Positions 43,803 to 52,507 of a stretch of DNA of 64,000 nucleotides are shown one piece after another. This stretch comes from Caballeronia pedi (GTDB taxonomy: Bacteria > Pseudomonadota > Gammaproteobacteria > Burkholderiales > Burkholderiaceae). Every line of letters starts with the position of its first letter. Position 1 is the stretch's first letter. The notes under the pieces were generated by a model that worked only from the letters and a program-made list of their open reading frames with translations, made no database searches and was not told the origin of the DNA. The position numbers and the translations under genes are program-made. The DNA is taken from assembly GCF_001544915.2 (NCBI RefSeq), contig NZ_FCOE02000014.1:1-64000 (forward strand), read 5' to 3'.

Positions 43803-45698
43803 TCAGCCCGCCGCGCCGCGCTCGGCCGCCACCTTCGCGACCTGCACGCTCTGCAGCACGGGCATCGTCGTCGTCTGATACTCCGGCACCCAGCGGCGCA
43901 GATCGCGGCGCACTTCTTCATCGGACAGCACGCGATGCTGCATGAGCCACGGCAACAGTTCGTCGATGAAATGATCCGGCACGCCCCGCGCCTGCGCGAT
44001 GCGCAGCTTCGGATGCGGCGTGCGCGTAGTGGTTTCGTCGTCGGCGAGCAGTTCCTCGTACAGCTTCTCGCCCGGACGCAGCCCCGTGAACACGATGCGG
44101 ATCTGCTCTTCCGAGAACCCGTAGAGGCGAATCAGATCGCGCGCGAGATCGACGATCTTCACGGGCTGGCCCATGTCGAGAATGAAGATTTCGCCGCCAC
44201 GCCCCATGCTCGACGCCTGCAACACGAGCTGCGCGGCCTCGGGAATCGTCATGAAGAAGCGCGTGATCTCCGGATGCGTGACCGTGACCGGCCCGCCCTT
44301 CGCGATCTGCTGCTGGAACTTCGGAATCACGCTGCCCGCGCTGCCGAGCACGTTGCCGAAACGCACCGTCTCGAACTGCGTGCGCGGCGCGGATTGCTGC
44401 AGCGCCTGACACGCCATCTCCGCGAGACGCTTGCTCGCGCCCATCACGTTGGTCGGATTAACGGCCTTGTCGGTGGAAATCAGGACGAAGTGGCGCACGT
44501 CGTGGCGGATCGCCGCGCGCGCGACGCGCAGCGTGCCGAGCACGTTGTTGCGCACCGCCTGCCATGCGTTCTGCTCTTCCATCAGCGGCACGTGCTTGTA
44601 GGCCGCCGCATGGAAGACGATGTGCGGCGTGAAGCGCGCCATCGTCTGATCGAGCAGGAGCGAATCCTTCGCATCGCCAACGACCGGAATCACCGAGCAC
44701 TCGGGAAAGCGCTCATGCAACTCCTCGATGAGACGATACATCGCGTATTCGGAGAGATCGTAGGCGACCAGTTGGGCCGGCGCAAAGCGCAGGATCTGCC
44801 GGCACAGCTCCGAGCCGATCGAACCGCCCGCGCCCGTCACCATCACGACGCGCCCGTGCAGCAGTTGCTCGACGTGCGGCATGTCGATCTTCACCGGCTC
44901 GCGGCCGAGCAGGTCTTCGAGGTCGATCTGCCGCACGCGCGACAGGAAGTTCTGGCCTTGCGTGAGCGGCGTGAGCGCGGGCAGCACCATCACCTTGACG
45001 CCCGCGCGCACGCACAGCGTGGCGACGCGCCGCTGCTCCTCGACCGACGCCGACGGAATCGCGATGATCACGTAATCGACCTTCAGTTGCTCCGCGATGC
45101 GCGGCAGATCGCCGAACGAGCCGAGCACCTTGTGCGCGAGCACTTCGCGGCCTTGCTTGCCGGGATCGTCATCGAGCATGCCGACGAGGCGCCATTCGCT
45201 CGAGCGCGCCAGTTCACGCGCGAGCATCGCGCCCGCCGTGCCCGCGCCGAGCACGATCACGGGCTTGCCCTGCCCCACGAGGCCGCCGTACAGATAGAAC
45301 TCCTTGGCCGCGCGATACAGCGCGCGCGCGCCGCCCATCGCGAGGAACAGCAGCAGCGGCGAAACGATGAGCACCGAGCGCGGAATGATGGGTATCGGCT
45401 GCGACATCACCGCGCCCACCATCACGACGAGCGCGCCGACGATGATCGACTTGGAAATGCGCATCAGGTCGGGCAGGCTCGCGAACACCCACATGCCGCG
45501 ATAGAGACCGAACACGCGAAACACGACGGCGTAGACCGGCAGCACCCAGACGAGCGCGGCGAGCGCGCCTTCGCGGAAGTCGTGGGGCACGGCGCCGTTG
45601 AAGCGGATCACATACGCGGCAAGCCAGGAACCGGCCACGGCGGCCAGATCGAAGAGGAATGCGCCCGCCGATAGCCATGATGCTTTTATTCGATTCAT
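43803..45698 (-). CDS. UDP-HexNAc 4,6-dehydratase-like protein (WbpM/CapD/WbiI family)
   Basis: This is a membrane-bound nucleoside-diphosphate-sugar dehydratase of 631 residues. Four N-terminal helices are followed by a first Rossmann domain (VIVLGAGTAGAMLARELA) and a catalytic SDR domain (VVMVTGAGGSIGSELCRQI). LISTDKAVNPTNVMGASKRLAE shows the SMK triad (Met in place of Tyr) of WbpM-type enzymes. FTGLRPGEKLYEELL is typical. It probably makes 4-keto-6-deoxy sugars such as precursors of QuiNAc or FucNAc for O antigen. Confidence 0.9.
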   Translation of the reverse strand: MNRIKASWLSAGAFLFDLAAVAGSWLAAYVIRFNGAVPHDFREGALAALVWVLPVYAVVFRVFGLYRGMWVFASLPDLMRISKSIIVGALVVMVGAVMSQPIPIIPRSVLIVSPLLLFLAMGGARALYRAAKEFYLYGGLVGQGKPVIVLGAGTAGAMLARELARSSEWRLVGMLDDDPGKQGREVLAHKVLGSFGDLPRIAEQLKVDYVIIAIPSASVEEQRRVATLCVRAGVKVMVLPALTPLTQGQNFLSRVRQIDLEDLLGREPVKIDMPHVEQLLHGRVVMVTGAGGSIGSELCRQILRFAPAQLVAYDLSEYAMYRLIEELHERFPECSVIPVVGDAKDSLLLDQTMARFTPHIVFHAAAYKHVPLMEEQNAWQAVRNNVLGTLRVARAAIRHDVRHFVLISTDKAVNPTNVMGASKRLAEMACQALQQSAPRTQFETVRFGNVLGSAGSVIPKFQQQIAKGGPVTVTHPEITRFFMTIPEAAQLVLQASSMGRGGEIFILDMGQPVKIVDLARDLIRLYGFSEEQIRIVFTGLRPGEKLYEELLADDETTTRTPHPKLRIAQARGVPDHFIDELLPWLMQHRVLSDEEVRRDLRRWVPEYQTTTMPVLQSVQVAKVAAERGAAG

Positions 45699-45710
45699 CA
45701 GCCCGGCCCC

Positions 45711-46736
45711 TCAAGTTTGTTCGGAATGGCGCGTCTCATGACGCCGCCAACGCGCATCCACCGCCGCGCCCGCTGCCACGACCACGACGGCCCAGCCCGC
45801 CACTGCCGCCCACTGCCCTGCGAAGGAAAAGCGCAATGCGCAGTTGGCGAGCATTATGCCCACCAACATCAGCACATACCATGCAAGCGCGGTACGCGCG
45901 TGTCCGACGCCGGAGCGCACCATGCGCTGATAGTAATGCTCCCGATGCGCCTGCCAGAATTTTTCGCCACGCGCGAGACGCCGCGACAGCGTGACGGACG
46001 CATCCGCAATGAACGGCGAGAACACGACCGCCGGAAACCAGACGGGCCACGCGCCTCGCTGCCAGCCCCAGTATCCGAGCGCGCCGGCGAGAAAACCCAA
46101 CGGAATAGACCCGGCGTCGCCGAGAAAAATCCGGGCCGGATGGAAATTGAGGGTCAGGAAGCCGGCCGCGGCAGCCGCGATCGCCGCGCTCGCGAGACCC
46201 AGATCGGCGTGCGGCGCGGGTCCGGCGAGCGCGGCGAGCGCGTAGCCGCCGAAGCCGAACAGCGCCATGCCGCCGGCGAGCCCGTCGGAGCCGTCCATGA
46301 AGTTGTAGAGATTGACGAGCCACAACATCAGAAAGCCGACCAGCGCGAGCGCCCACCACGGCACGTCCGCCGGATGCGCGACGATGACGAGCGCGACCGC
46401 GACCATATGCGCCGCGAAGCGCACGCGCGCAGGCAGCCCGCGGCGGTCGTCGATCTGCGACACGGCCGCGAGAAAGACCGCGCATGCGGCGACGAGCCAC
46501 ATCGACGGCGCGGCGAGCACGAGCGCGATCACGGCGACCGGCACGACGCCCCAGCCGCCGACGCGCGGCGTTGGCCGCTCGTGCAGCGAGCGCTCATTGG
46601 GGATATCGGTGGCGAGACGCCACGCGAGGCCGGTGCGGATCAGCGTCTGCAGAATCAGCGCGCACGCGGCGAACGCCAATACCACGACCGCTGTAGCGGT
46701 CAGCAGCGGCGAAGCGTCAAAATACGAAAGCAGCAT
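45711..46736 (-). CDS. Initiating sugar-1-phosphate transferase (WbpL/WbiH-like, MraY family)
   Basis: This is an inner-membrane polyprenyl-phosphate sugar-1-P transferase of 341 residues with about ten helices. The motifs are RSLHERPTPRVGGWG, LYNFMDGSDGLAGGMA, FHPARIFLGDAGSIPLGF and a C-terminal REHYYQRMV loop. In Pseudomonas and Burkholderia O-antigen loci such proteins start chains with FucNAc or QuiNAc. Adjacent WbpM-like and WbiG-like genes make exactly such sugars. It overlaps nothing and has an AT-rich region upstream. Confidence 0.87.
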   Translation of the reverse strand: MLLSYFDASPLLTATAVVVLAFAACALILQTLIRTGLAWRLATDIPNERSLHERPTPRVGGWGVVPVAVIALVLAAPSMWLVAACAVFLAAVSQIDDRRGLPARVRFAAHMVAVALVIVAHPADVPWWALALVGFLMLWLVNLYNFMDGSDGLAGGMALFGFGGYALAALAGPAPHADLGLASAAIAAAAAGFLTLNFHPARIFLGDAGSIPLGFLAGALGYWGWQRGAWPVWFPAVVFSPFIADASVTLSRRLARGEKFWQAHREHYYQRMVRSGVGHARTALAWYVLMLVGIMLANCALRFSFAGQWAAVAGWAVVVVAAGAAVDARWRRHETRHSEQT

Positions 46737-46931
46737 GCAATGTCATCGAGTTGTCTAAACGAGGCCCGGATCGTCTGGCAATTCTTTTTCTCGGAAAACC
46801 CGAAGCATACGCGAACGCTCGCCAGCTTTTATTTTAAATATCTGACGAATAAGGAAAATCGCGCTGACAGAAGCTGTCAGAAGTCTTGCAATGCCGATGT
46901 CGAAACAGCGTGTATTTTAACTTTTTTACTT
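46737..46931 (-). other. AT-rich gap with a perfect palindrome
   Basis: A 195-base gap between the WbiH-like and WbiG-like genes breaks an otherwise compact run. It is AT-rich (TTTTATTTTAAATATC, TATTTTAACTTTTTTAC). CTGACAG-AAG-CTGTCAG (46864-46880) is a perfect 7-bp inverted repeat. It probably holds a promoter for the dehydratase/WbiH pair, with the palindrome as a candidate operator. Confidence 0.5.
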
Positions 46932-47900
46932 TTATGACTGGCTGTTTCGAAACCACGCGGCCGTGGCGGCGAGCCCTTCGTCGAGCGATTGGGGCGCCTG
47001 CCAGCCGAGCGCGTCGCGAATGCGCTGCGAATCCACTCGCAGGCTGCCGGTCAGGCGATCGATCTGCGCCGTCTTGCCGGTGAGCGACGCGATGCCGCGC
47101 AGCAACCCGGCCGGCACCGGCACGAGCCGCGCCGGCTTGCCGAGATGCTCGCCGAGTTTGCGCGCGAGTTCCGCCACGCCTGGATCGTAGCCGTCGGTGA
47201 CATGGAACAGGCGGCCCGCGGCGACCGGATTCAGTGCGCATTCGATGGTCGCACTCGCGAGGTTGTCGACGGAAACGAGACTGCGCCGCGCATCGATGGC
47301 GCCGAGCGGCAGCGGCAGGCCGCGCGCGATCGCGCGCATCATCGCCAGAAAATTGGCGCGCACGCCGGGGCCGTAGACGAGCGGCGGCCGCACGACCGCA
47401 ATTTCGAGTCCCGTCCGGCTGCCGAATTCGAGCAGCTTCACTTCGGCTTCGGCTTTCGAGACGCCGTAGGCATCGGGCGGATCGCGTTCGTCGTCTTCCG
47501 TGAAGGGCCGGCCCGGATCGCGCTCGCCGAGCGCCTTGATGCTGCTCATCAGGACGAAGCGCGTGACGCCCGCGCGCCGCGCGGCGTCGGCGGCGGCAAG
47601 CGTGCCGTCGACGTTGGTGGCCCGATAGGCGTCGAGCACCGCCCGCGCCTGCGATTTCGCATCGGCCATCACGTGCACGCGCGCGGCGAGATGGATTGCC
47701 GCGTCGCAGCCCGCGAACGCGTCCGGCGCGAGCGCGTCGAGGCTGTTTATGGCGCGTGCGTCGACGCCCGGCTCGCATTGCGCGTCGCGCCGCACGAGCC
47801 CTGTCACGGCGATGCCGCGTGTGAGCAATGCACGGCTCACCGCGCGGCCGACGAAGCCGTTGGCGCCGGTGATCGCGATGCGTCGGCCGGTTTCGCTCAT
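46932..47900 (-). CDS. NAD-dependent epimerase/reductase (WbiG-like)
   Basis: This is an extended SDR enzyme of 322 residues. NAD binding is in ITGANGFVGRAVSRAL, the Ser in LMSSIKALGE and the YxxxK pair in DAYGVSKAEAEVKL. Its partners are the WbpM-like dehydratase and WbpL-like transferase; in related O-antigen loci this enzyme reduces the 4-keto-6-deoxy-HexNAc intermediate to QuiNAc or FucNAc. The start overlaps the end of the GT2 gene by ATGA (47897-47900). Confidence 0.86.
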   Translation of the reverse strand: MSETGRRIAITGANGFVGRAVSRALLTRGIAVTGLVRRDAQCEPGVDARAINSLDALAPDAFAGCDAAIHLAARVHVMADAKSQARAVLDAYRATNVDGTLAAADAARRAGVTRFVLMSSIKALGERDPGRPFTEDDERDPPDAYGVSKAEAEVKLLEFGSRTGLEIAVVRPPLVYGPGVRANFLAMMRAIARGLPLPLGAIDARRSLVSVDNLASATIECALNPVAAGRLFHVTDGYDPGVAELARKLGEHLGKPARLVPVPAGLLRGIASLTGKTAQIDRLTGSLRVDSQRIRDALGWQAPQSLDEGLAATAAWFRNSQS

Positions 47901-48724
47901 AGCCACTTCCAGCCGAAGCGGCTGAAGAACCGGTACGCGGACGTGACGAACAGCCTGATATGCGTCGAGCCCTTCTTCGCCGCGCCGCCGCCGTGATGCA
48001 GGATGCGCACCGTCGGCACATACGCGATGCGCGCGACGCGACGCGTGCGCAGGCTCAGGTCGTAGTCCTCGAAATAGAGAAAATAGCGCGGATCGAAGCC
48101 GCCGAGCGAGGTGAGCACATCGGTGCGAAAGAGCATGAAGCAGCCGCTCACGATCGGCGGGTCCCACACGATGTCGGTTTCGCCGATGACATCGCGCATT
48201 TCGTAGCGCGCGAGCCGCCGCGCGAACGGCTTGCGCAGCGCGGACGGCAGGAAACCGCGCACGAAGAGATCGAACACGGATGGATAGCGGCGGCAGAGAA
48301 ACTGCTGACGGCCATCGTCGCCGCCGATCCACGGCGCGAGCAGGCCCGTCTGCGGCGAATCGCGCAGGAAGGCGAGCGCGCGGCGCAGGCCGTCGGCATT
48401 GAGTTCGACATCCGGATTCAGGATCAGATGGAAGCGGCTCTGCGCGCGTTCGATCGCGAGATTGTGACCGCGGCCGTAGCCGACATTGCCGTGCCCCTTC
48501 AGCACGACGGTGTCGAATTCGGCGTCGGAGGTCGGCGGCAGGTCGGCGAGTTCGCCGGGGTTGCCGTTGTCGATCAGATACAGGCACGGGCGGCCGGCGA
48601 CGTCATGCAGTTGCGCGAGCGCGGTTTCGAGCGTCTCGACGGTGCGCGCGAGCAAGGCGGCGTCGGGCCGGTAGACGACGATCGAAATGCTGAGCGTGAT
48701 GGCGGACTGCGGGTTCGTGTTCAT
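47897..48724 (-). CDS. Family 2 glycosyltransferase (rhamnosyltransferase-like)
   Basis: This is a GT2 enzyme of 275 residues, like WbbL-type rhamnosyltransferases. It has SISIVVYRPDAALLARTVET at the start, the donor motif NPDVELN, GCFMLFRTDVLTSLGGFDPR and FEDYDLSLR. I chose the ATG at 48724 (MNTNPQSA); the frame is open upstream to 48769. It is the first gene of the - strand run and is divergent from the HAD-UbiA gene. Confidence 0.85.
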   Translation of the reverse strand: MNTNPQSAITLSISIVVYRPDAALLARTVETLETALAQLHDVAGRPCLYLIDNGNPGELADLPPTSDAEFDTVVLKGHGNVGYGRGHNLAIERAQSRFHLILNPDVELNADGLRRALAFLRDSPQTGLLAPWIGGDDGRQQFLCRRYPSVFDLFVRGFLPSALRKPFARRLARYEMRDVIGETDIVWDPPIVSGCFMLFRTDVLTSLGGFDPRYFLYFEDYDLSLRTRRVARIAYVPTVRILHHGGGAAKKGSTHIRLFVTSAYRFFSRFGWKWL

Positions 48725-48984
48725 CGGACCAAGGGGGCGTCCGCGCCACGAGAGGAAAACGGACCGCATCGACGGGTGGAAAACGCCAAGATTGTCCTCA
48801 ATGTCGGGGGATTCGGCAACCGCGCGACATCAGGCGTGGCGAGCGGCGGACGAATCGATGCCATTACACATTGTGCTAAATTCCGCCAGCAAGTGGAGTA
48901 TTCTGTCGCGCCCGCAACGAACCCGGTCCTTCTGGTTCAGGCCGGGCGCGCTGTGGGCTTAACCGATCTCCTATCGCGTATTGT
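48725..48984. promoter_or_regulatory. Divergent promoter region, first duplicated copy
   Basis: This 260-base region lies between the GT2 gene (- strand) and the first HAD-UbiA gene (+ strand). Its right half (about 48,865-48,984) resembles the region before the second HAD-UbiA copy. Shared pieces include TGTG-TAAATTCC near 48,870, CTGTGGGCTTA near 48,950 and TCTC-TATCG just before the start. The promoter was therefore probably duplicated with the gene. Confidence 0.55.
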
Positions 48985-50406
48985 ATGAACAAGCCCATCG
49001 TCGTCGATCTGGACGGTACGTTGATCCACTCCGACATTCTCGTCGAGAGCGGCTTCGCGTTTCTCAGATCGTTCCCGCAGCAGTTCTACAAGCCGCTGCA
49101 ATGGCTGTCGAGCGGCGGCAAGCCGGCGCTGAAATCGCGGCTCGCCGAGCATGTGAGCATCGACGTCACGACGCTTCCCTACAACGCGCAGGTGGTCAAT
49201 TGGCTGCGGGACATGCGCGCCGCGGGCCGCTCGATCGCGCTCGCGACCGCGAGCCACGAGTCGTTCGCGCAGCGCATCGCGGAACATCTCGGCATCTTCG
49301 ATCGCGTGTTCGCCACCGACGAGCACGTCAATCTTTCTTCGCATCGCAAGCGTGACCGGCTCGTCGCCGAGTATGGCGAGAAGGGTTTCGACTATGTCGG
49401 CAATTCGCACGACGATGTCGCCGTCTGGGCCGCCGCCGACCGCGCCTACGTGGTCAATCCGCACAGGGGCGTGGTGCGCGCGGCATCGAAGCACGACAAC
49501 ATCGCGGAAGTCTTCGAGAACCGCCCGCCGGCGCCCAAGGTCTGGGCGAAGTCGCTGCGCCTGCATCAGTGGCTCAAGAACGTGCTGGTGTTCATTCCGT
49601 TGCTCGCGGGGCATCAACTGAATTCGTCTGCCGCGATCGGGCTTGCCGTGCTCGCGTTCTTCGCGTTCGGACTGTGCGCATCGAGCGTGTATCTGCTCAA
49701 CGACCTGCTCGATCTGCAGGACGATCGCCAGCATCCGGTCAAGCGCAAGCGCCCGCTCGCCGCCGGCACGATGCCGCTCGCCTGGGGCGTGGCGCTGTGC
49801 CCTATTCTGCTCACCGCCGCCTTCGCGATCTCGCTGACCTTTCTGTCGTGGAAGTTCAACGCGGCCCTCCTCGGCTACTACATGCTGACGCTCGCCTATT
49901 CGCTCGCGCTCAAGCGCCAGGTGATGATCGATGTAGTCGTGCTCGCCGCGCTGTACACGACGCGCATCGTCGCCGGGGCCGCCGCGATCCATGTTCCGCT
50001 GACCTTCTGGCTGCTGGCTTTCTCGATGTTCGCCTTTCTCAGCCTCGCGCTCGTCAAGCGTTACACCGAACTTCACGCGATGCAGAAGGCCGGACGCGAG
50101 GGTGTGCGAGGACGCGGCTATCTGGCGAGCGATCTGGCCATTGTGTCGTCGCTCGGGACGTCGTCGGGCTACATCTCGGTGCTCGTGCTTGCGCTGTATA
50201 TCCAGGACGAGCGCACCACGATGCTCTACCGGCATCCGCAATTCATCTGGATGGTCTGTCCGCTGATGCTCTACTGGTTCAGCCGGACCTGGGTCATCAC
50301 GCATCGCGGCAGAATGCACGACGACCCCATCGTGTTCGCCGCGCGCGATCGCATGAGCCTGCTGGTCGTCGCGCTGTGCGGCATCGCATTCTGGCTCGCG
50401 ATCTGA
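48985..50406 (+). CDS. HAD phosphatase-UbiA prenyltransferase fusion, DPPR-synthase-like (copy 1)
   Basis: This is a fusion protein of 473 residues. The N-terminal domain (to about 180) is a HAD phosphatase with all motifs: DLDGT (Asp8, Asp10), LATAS, HRKR and DYVGNSHDD. The C-terminal half is a UbiA-family membrane prenyltransferase with NDLLDLQDDRQHPVKRKRP from residue 239. This closely follows mycobacterial Rv3806c, which couples PRPP to decaprenyl phosphate. The HAD part could supply the 5'-phosphatase step. Copy 2 lies at 51,083. Confidence 0.85.
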   Translation: MNKPIVVDLDGTLIHSDILVESGFAFLRSFPQQFYKPLQWLSSGGKPALKSRLAEHVSIDVTTLPYNAQVVNWLRDMRAAGRSIALATASHESFAQRIAEHLGIFDRVFATDEHVNLSSHRKRDRLVAEYGEKGFDYVGNSHDDVAVWAAADRAYVVNPHRGVVRAASKHDNIAEVFENRPPAPKVWAKSLRLHQWLKNVLVFIPLLAGHQLNSSAAIGLAVLAFFAFGLCASSVYLLNDLLDLQDDRQHPVKRKRPLAAGTMPLAWGVALCPILLTAAFAISLTFLSWKFNAALLGYYMLTLAYSLALKRQVMIDVVVLAALYTTRIVAGAAAIHVPLTFWLLAFSMFAFLSLALVKRYTELHAMQKAGREGVRGRGYLASDLAIVSSLGTSSGYISVLVLALYIQDERTTMLYRHPQFIWMVCPLMLYWFSRTWVITHRGRMHDDPIVFAARDRMSLLVVALCGIAFWLAI

Positions 50407-50436
50407 CCGATGAGCGTATCGGCGGGCCGCAGGGGT

Positions 50437-50835
50437 TCAGGAGAAGCTGCGGAACACGAAGCGTTTGTCGAGCCGGTACTTGATGACGTAACCGATCGCC
50501 AGGCCGATGCACGCGCCGACGTAGCGCGCTTCAGTCGTCTTGAAGAGATAGTCGAAGCCGAATTCCACGCCCCAGAAGATCGCGGTCGTGACGAGGCCCA
50601 TCGTGACGTAGAGCGTGAACATGGTCGCATCGTGGCGCGCGTTTTCCGCCTTGAAGCGGAAGATCCATTTCTTGTCGAGCACGTACTTCACGACGAGGCC
50701 GACGCCCGTGCCGATGATCACCGACAGCAGAATATGCCACGGGCCGCTGTAAGCGCGCGTGGTGAGGTCCTGCGCGCCGATGTTGGCCAAGGTAGCGATG
50801 GCTGCGAAGAAGGTGTAGAGGAGGGCGAGTTGCAT
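50437..50835 (-). CDS. GtrA-family membrane protein
   Basis: This is a four-helix inner-membrane protein of 132 residues, GtrA/PF04138 type: FFAAIATLANIGAQDL at the N-terminus, VGLVVKYVLDKKWIFRF in the middle and YVIKYRLDKRFVFRSF at the end. GtrA proteins are proposed flippases or helpers for polyprenyl-phosphate sugars. Mycobacterial Rv3789, next to dprE1 and dprE2, is the same type, so this gene fits a polyprenyl-phosphate-arabinose module. It is inverted between the two HAD-UbiA copies. Confidence 0.85.
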   Translation of the reverse strand: MQLALLYTFFAAIATLANIGAQDLTTRAYSGPWHILLSVIIGTGVGLVVKYVLDKKWIFRFKAENARHDATMFTLYVTMGLVTTAIFWGVEFGFDYLFKTTEARYVGACIGLAIGYVIKYRLDKRFVFRSFS

Positions 50836-51082
50836 GTATCCAATCCAGGACCGGAACGGTCATTCGACATTTTCAGCGGCCCTTGCATCTGCGGATTCGA
50901 ACGCCTTTCGGCTCGAGATGTCCTGGCGAGCGGGTGAGTATATCTGAACGAATAACGCTCCCGTTTGTGATAAATTCCCCACAAAACGCAGCATCCTTCC
51001 GCGTCAAGCGGCCCGTGGTTTCTGCTCAGGTCCAGTTCGGGGCCTCGCTGTGGGCTTACGCGATCATCTCATCGTGAACTGA
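50836..51082. promoter_or_regulatory. Divergent promoter region, second duplicated copy
   Basis: This 247-base region lies between gtrA (- strand) and the second HAD-UbiA gene (+ strand). Its right part (about 50,965-51,080) resembles the DNA before copy 1, including TGTGATAAATTCC, CTGTGGGCTTA and CATCTCATCG. TATATC and GATAAAT stretches may serve as -10 elements on either strand. Confidence 0.5.
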
Positions 51083-52504
51083 ATGACCAAGCCCATCGTC
51101 GTTGATCTCGACGGCACCTTGATTCACTCCGACATTCTGGTCGAGAGTGGATTCGCGTTCGTGAGATCCTTCCCGCACAGGTTCTATAAGCCGCTGCTCT
51201 GGTTGTCCAGAGGCGGCAAACCGGCGCTCAAATCGCGACTCGCGCAATACGTGAGCATCGACGTTACGACCTTGCCGTACAACACGCAGATCATCGCGTG
51301 GCTAGAGGAAATGCGTGCGGCCGGCCGCAGCATCGTGCTTGCGACCGCCAGCCACGAATCGTTTGCGCACCGGATCTCAGAGTATCTGGGCATCTTCGAC
51401 CGCGTGTTCGCCACCGACGAGCAGGTCAATCTCTCTTCGCACCGCAAGCGTGAGCGGCTCGTCGCGGAATACGGCGAAAAGGGCTTCGATTACGTCGGCA
51501 ATTCGCACGACGATATCGCCGTCTGGCAGTCCGCCGACCGCGCCTATGTCGTCAATCCGCACGCGGGCGTCGTGCGCGCAGCCGCCAAAGGCGAAAATAT
51601 CGAGCAGGTTTTCGAGAGTCGTCCGCCGTCGCACAAGGTCTGGGCGAAGGCGCTGCGCCTGCATCAATGGCTCAAGAATCTCCTGATCTTCGTGCCGCTG
51701 CTCGCGGGACACAAGCTGGATTCGCCCGCGCTCGTCGGGCTGGCCGTGCTCGCGTTCTTCGCGTTCGGACTCTGTGCGTCGAGCGTCTATCTGCTCAACG
51801 ATCTGCTCGATCTCGAAGACGATCGTCATCATCCGGTCAAACGCAAACGCCCGCTCGCCGCCGGCACGATGCCGCTTCTGTGGGGCGTGGCGCTCTGCCC
51901 CGTTCTGCTCGCCGCCGCGTTCGGAATCGCGCTCGCCTTTCTGCCGTGGCGCTTCAACGCAGTGCTGCTCGGGTACTACGCGCTGACACTCGCATATTCG
52001 CTCGTGCTCAAGCGTCGCGTCATGGTCGATGTCGTTACCCTCGCCGCGCTCTATACGACGCGAATCATCGCGGGCGCAGCCGCGATCAGTGTGCGTCCGA
52101 CGTTCTGGCTGCTCGCCTTCTCGATGTTCTTCTTTCTGAGCCTCGCGCTCGTCAAGCGTTATACCGAACTGCACGCGACGCTCAGCGCCGGGCGTGAAAA
52201 GACGCGTGGACGCGGCTATCTGGCGAGCGATCTTTCCGTGGTGTCGTCGCTCGGCACGTCGTCGGGCTATATCTCGGTGCTCGTGCTGGCGCTGTACATT
52301 CAGGACCAGCACACGGCGGCGCTGTATCGGCATCCGCAGTACATCTGGATCGCCTGTCCCGTGATGCTCTACTGGATCAGCCGCACGTGGGTCATCGCGC
52401 ATCGCGGCAAAATGAACGACGACCCTATCGTGTTCGCCGCGCGCGATCGCATGAGCCTGCTGGTCGTCGCGCTATGCGCCTTCGCCTTCTGGCTCGCGGC
52501 CTGA
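51083..52504 (+). CDS. HAD phosphatase-UbiA prenyltransferase fusion, DPPR-synthase-like (copy 2)
   Basis: This is the second copy, also 473 residues and collinear with copy 1 without gaps; most residues are identical by eye. The HAD motifs (DLDGT, LATAS, DYVGNSHDD) and the prenyltransferase motif NDLLDLEDDRHHPVKRKRP are kept, so both copies look functional. It stops 3 bases before the DprE1-like gene and so belongs to that operon. Differences cluster in the HAD domain and in loop regions, which may point to divergence after duplication. Confidence 0.86.
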   Translation: MTKPIVVDLDGTLIHSDILVESGFAFVRSFPHRFYKPLLWLSRGGKPALKSRLAQYVSIDVTTLPYNTQIIAWLEEMRAAGRSIVLATASHESFAHRISEYLGIFDRVFATDEQVNLSSHRKRERLVAEYGEKGFDYVGNSHDDIAVWQSADRAYVVNPHAGVVRAAAKGENIEQVFESRPPSHKVWAKALRLHQWLKNLLIFVPLLAGHKLDSPALVGLAVLAFFAFGLCASSVYLLNDLLDLEDDRHHPVKRKRPLAAGTMPLLWGVALCPVLLAAAFGIALAFLPWRFNAVLLGYYALTLAYSLVLKRRVMVDVVTLAALYTTRIIAGAAAISVRPTFWLLAFSMFFFLSLALVKRYTELHATLSAGREKTRGRGYLASDLSVVSSLGTSSGYISVLVLALYIQDQHTAALYRHPQYIWIACPVMLYWISRTWVIAHRGKMNDDPIVFAARDRMSLLVVALCAFAFWLAA

Positions 52505-52507
52505 CCG

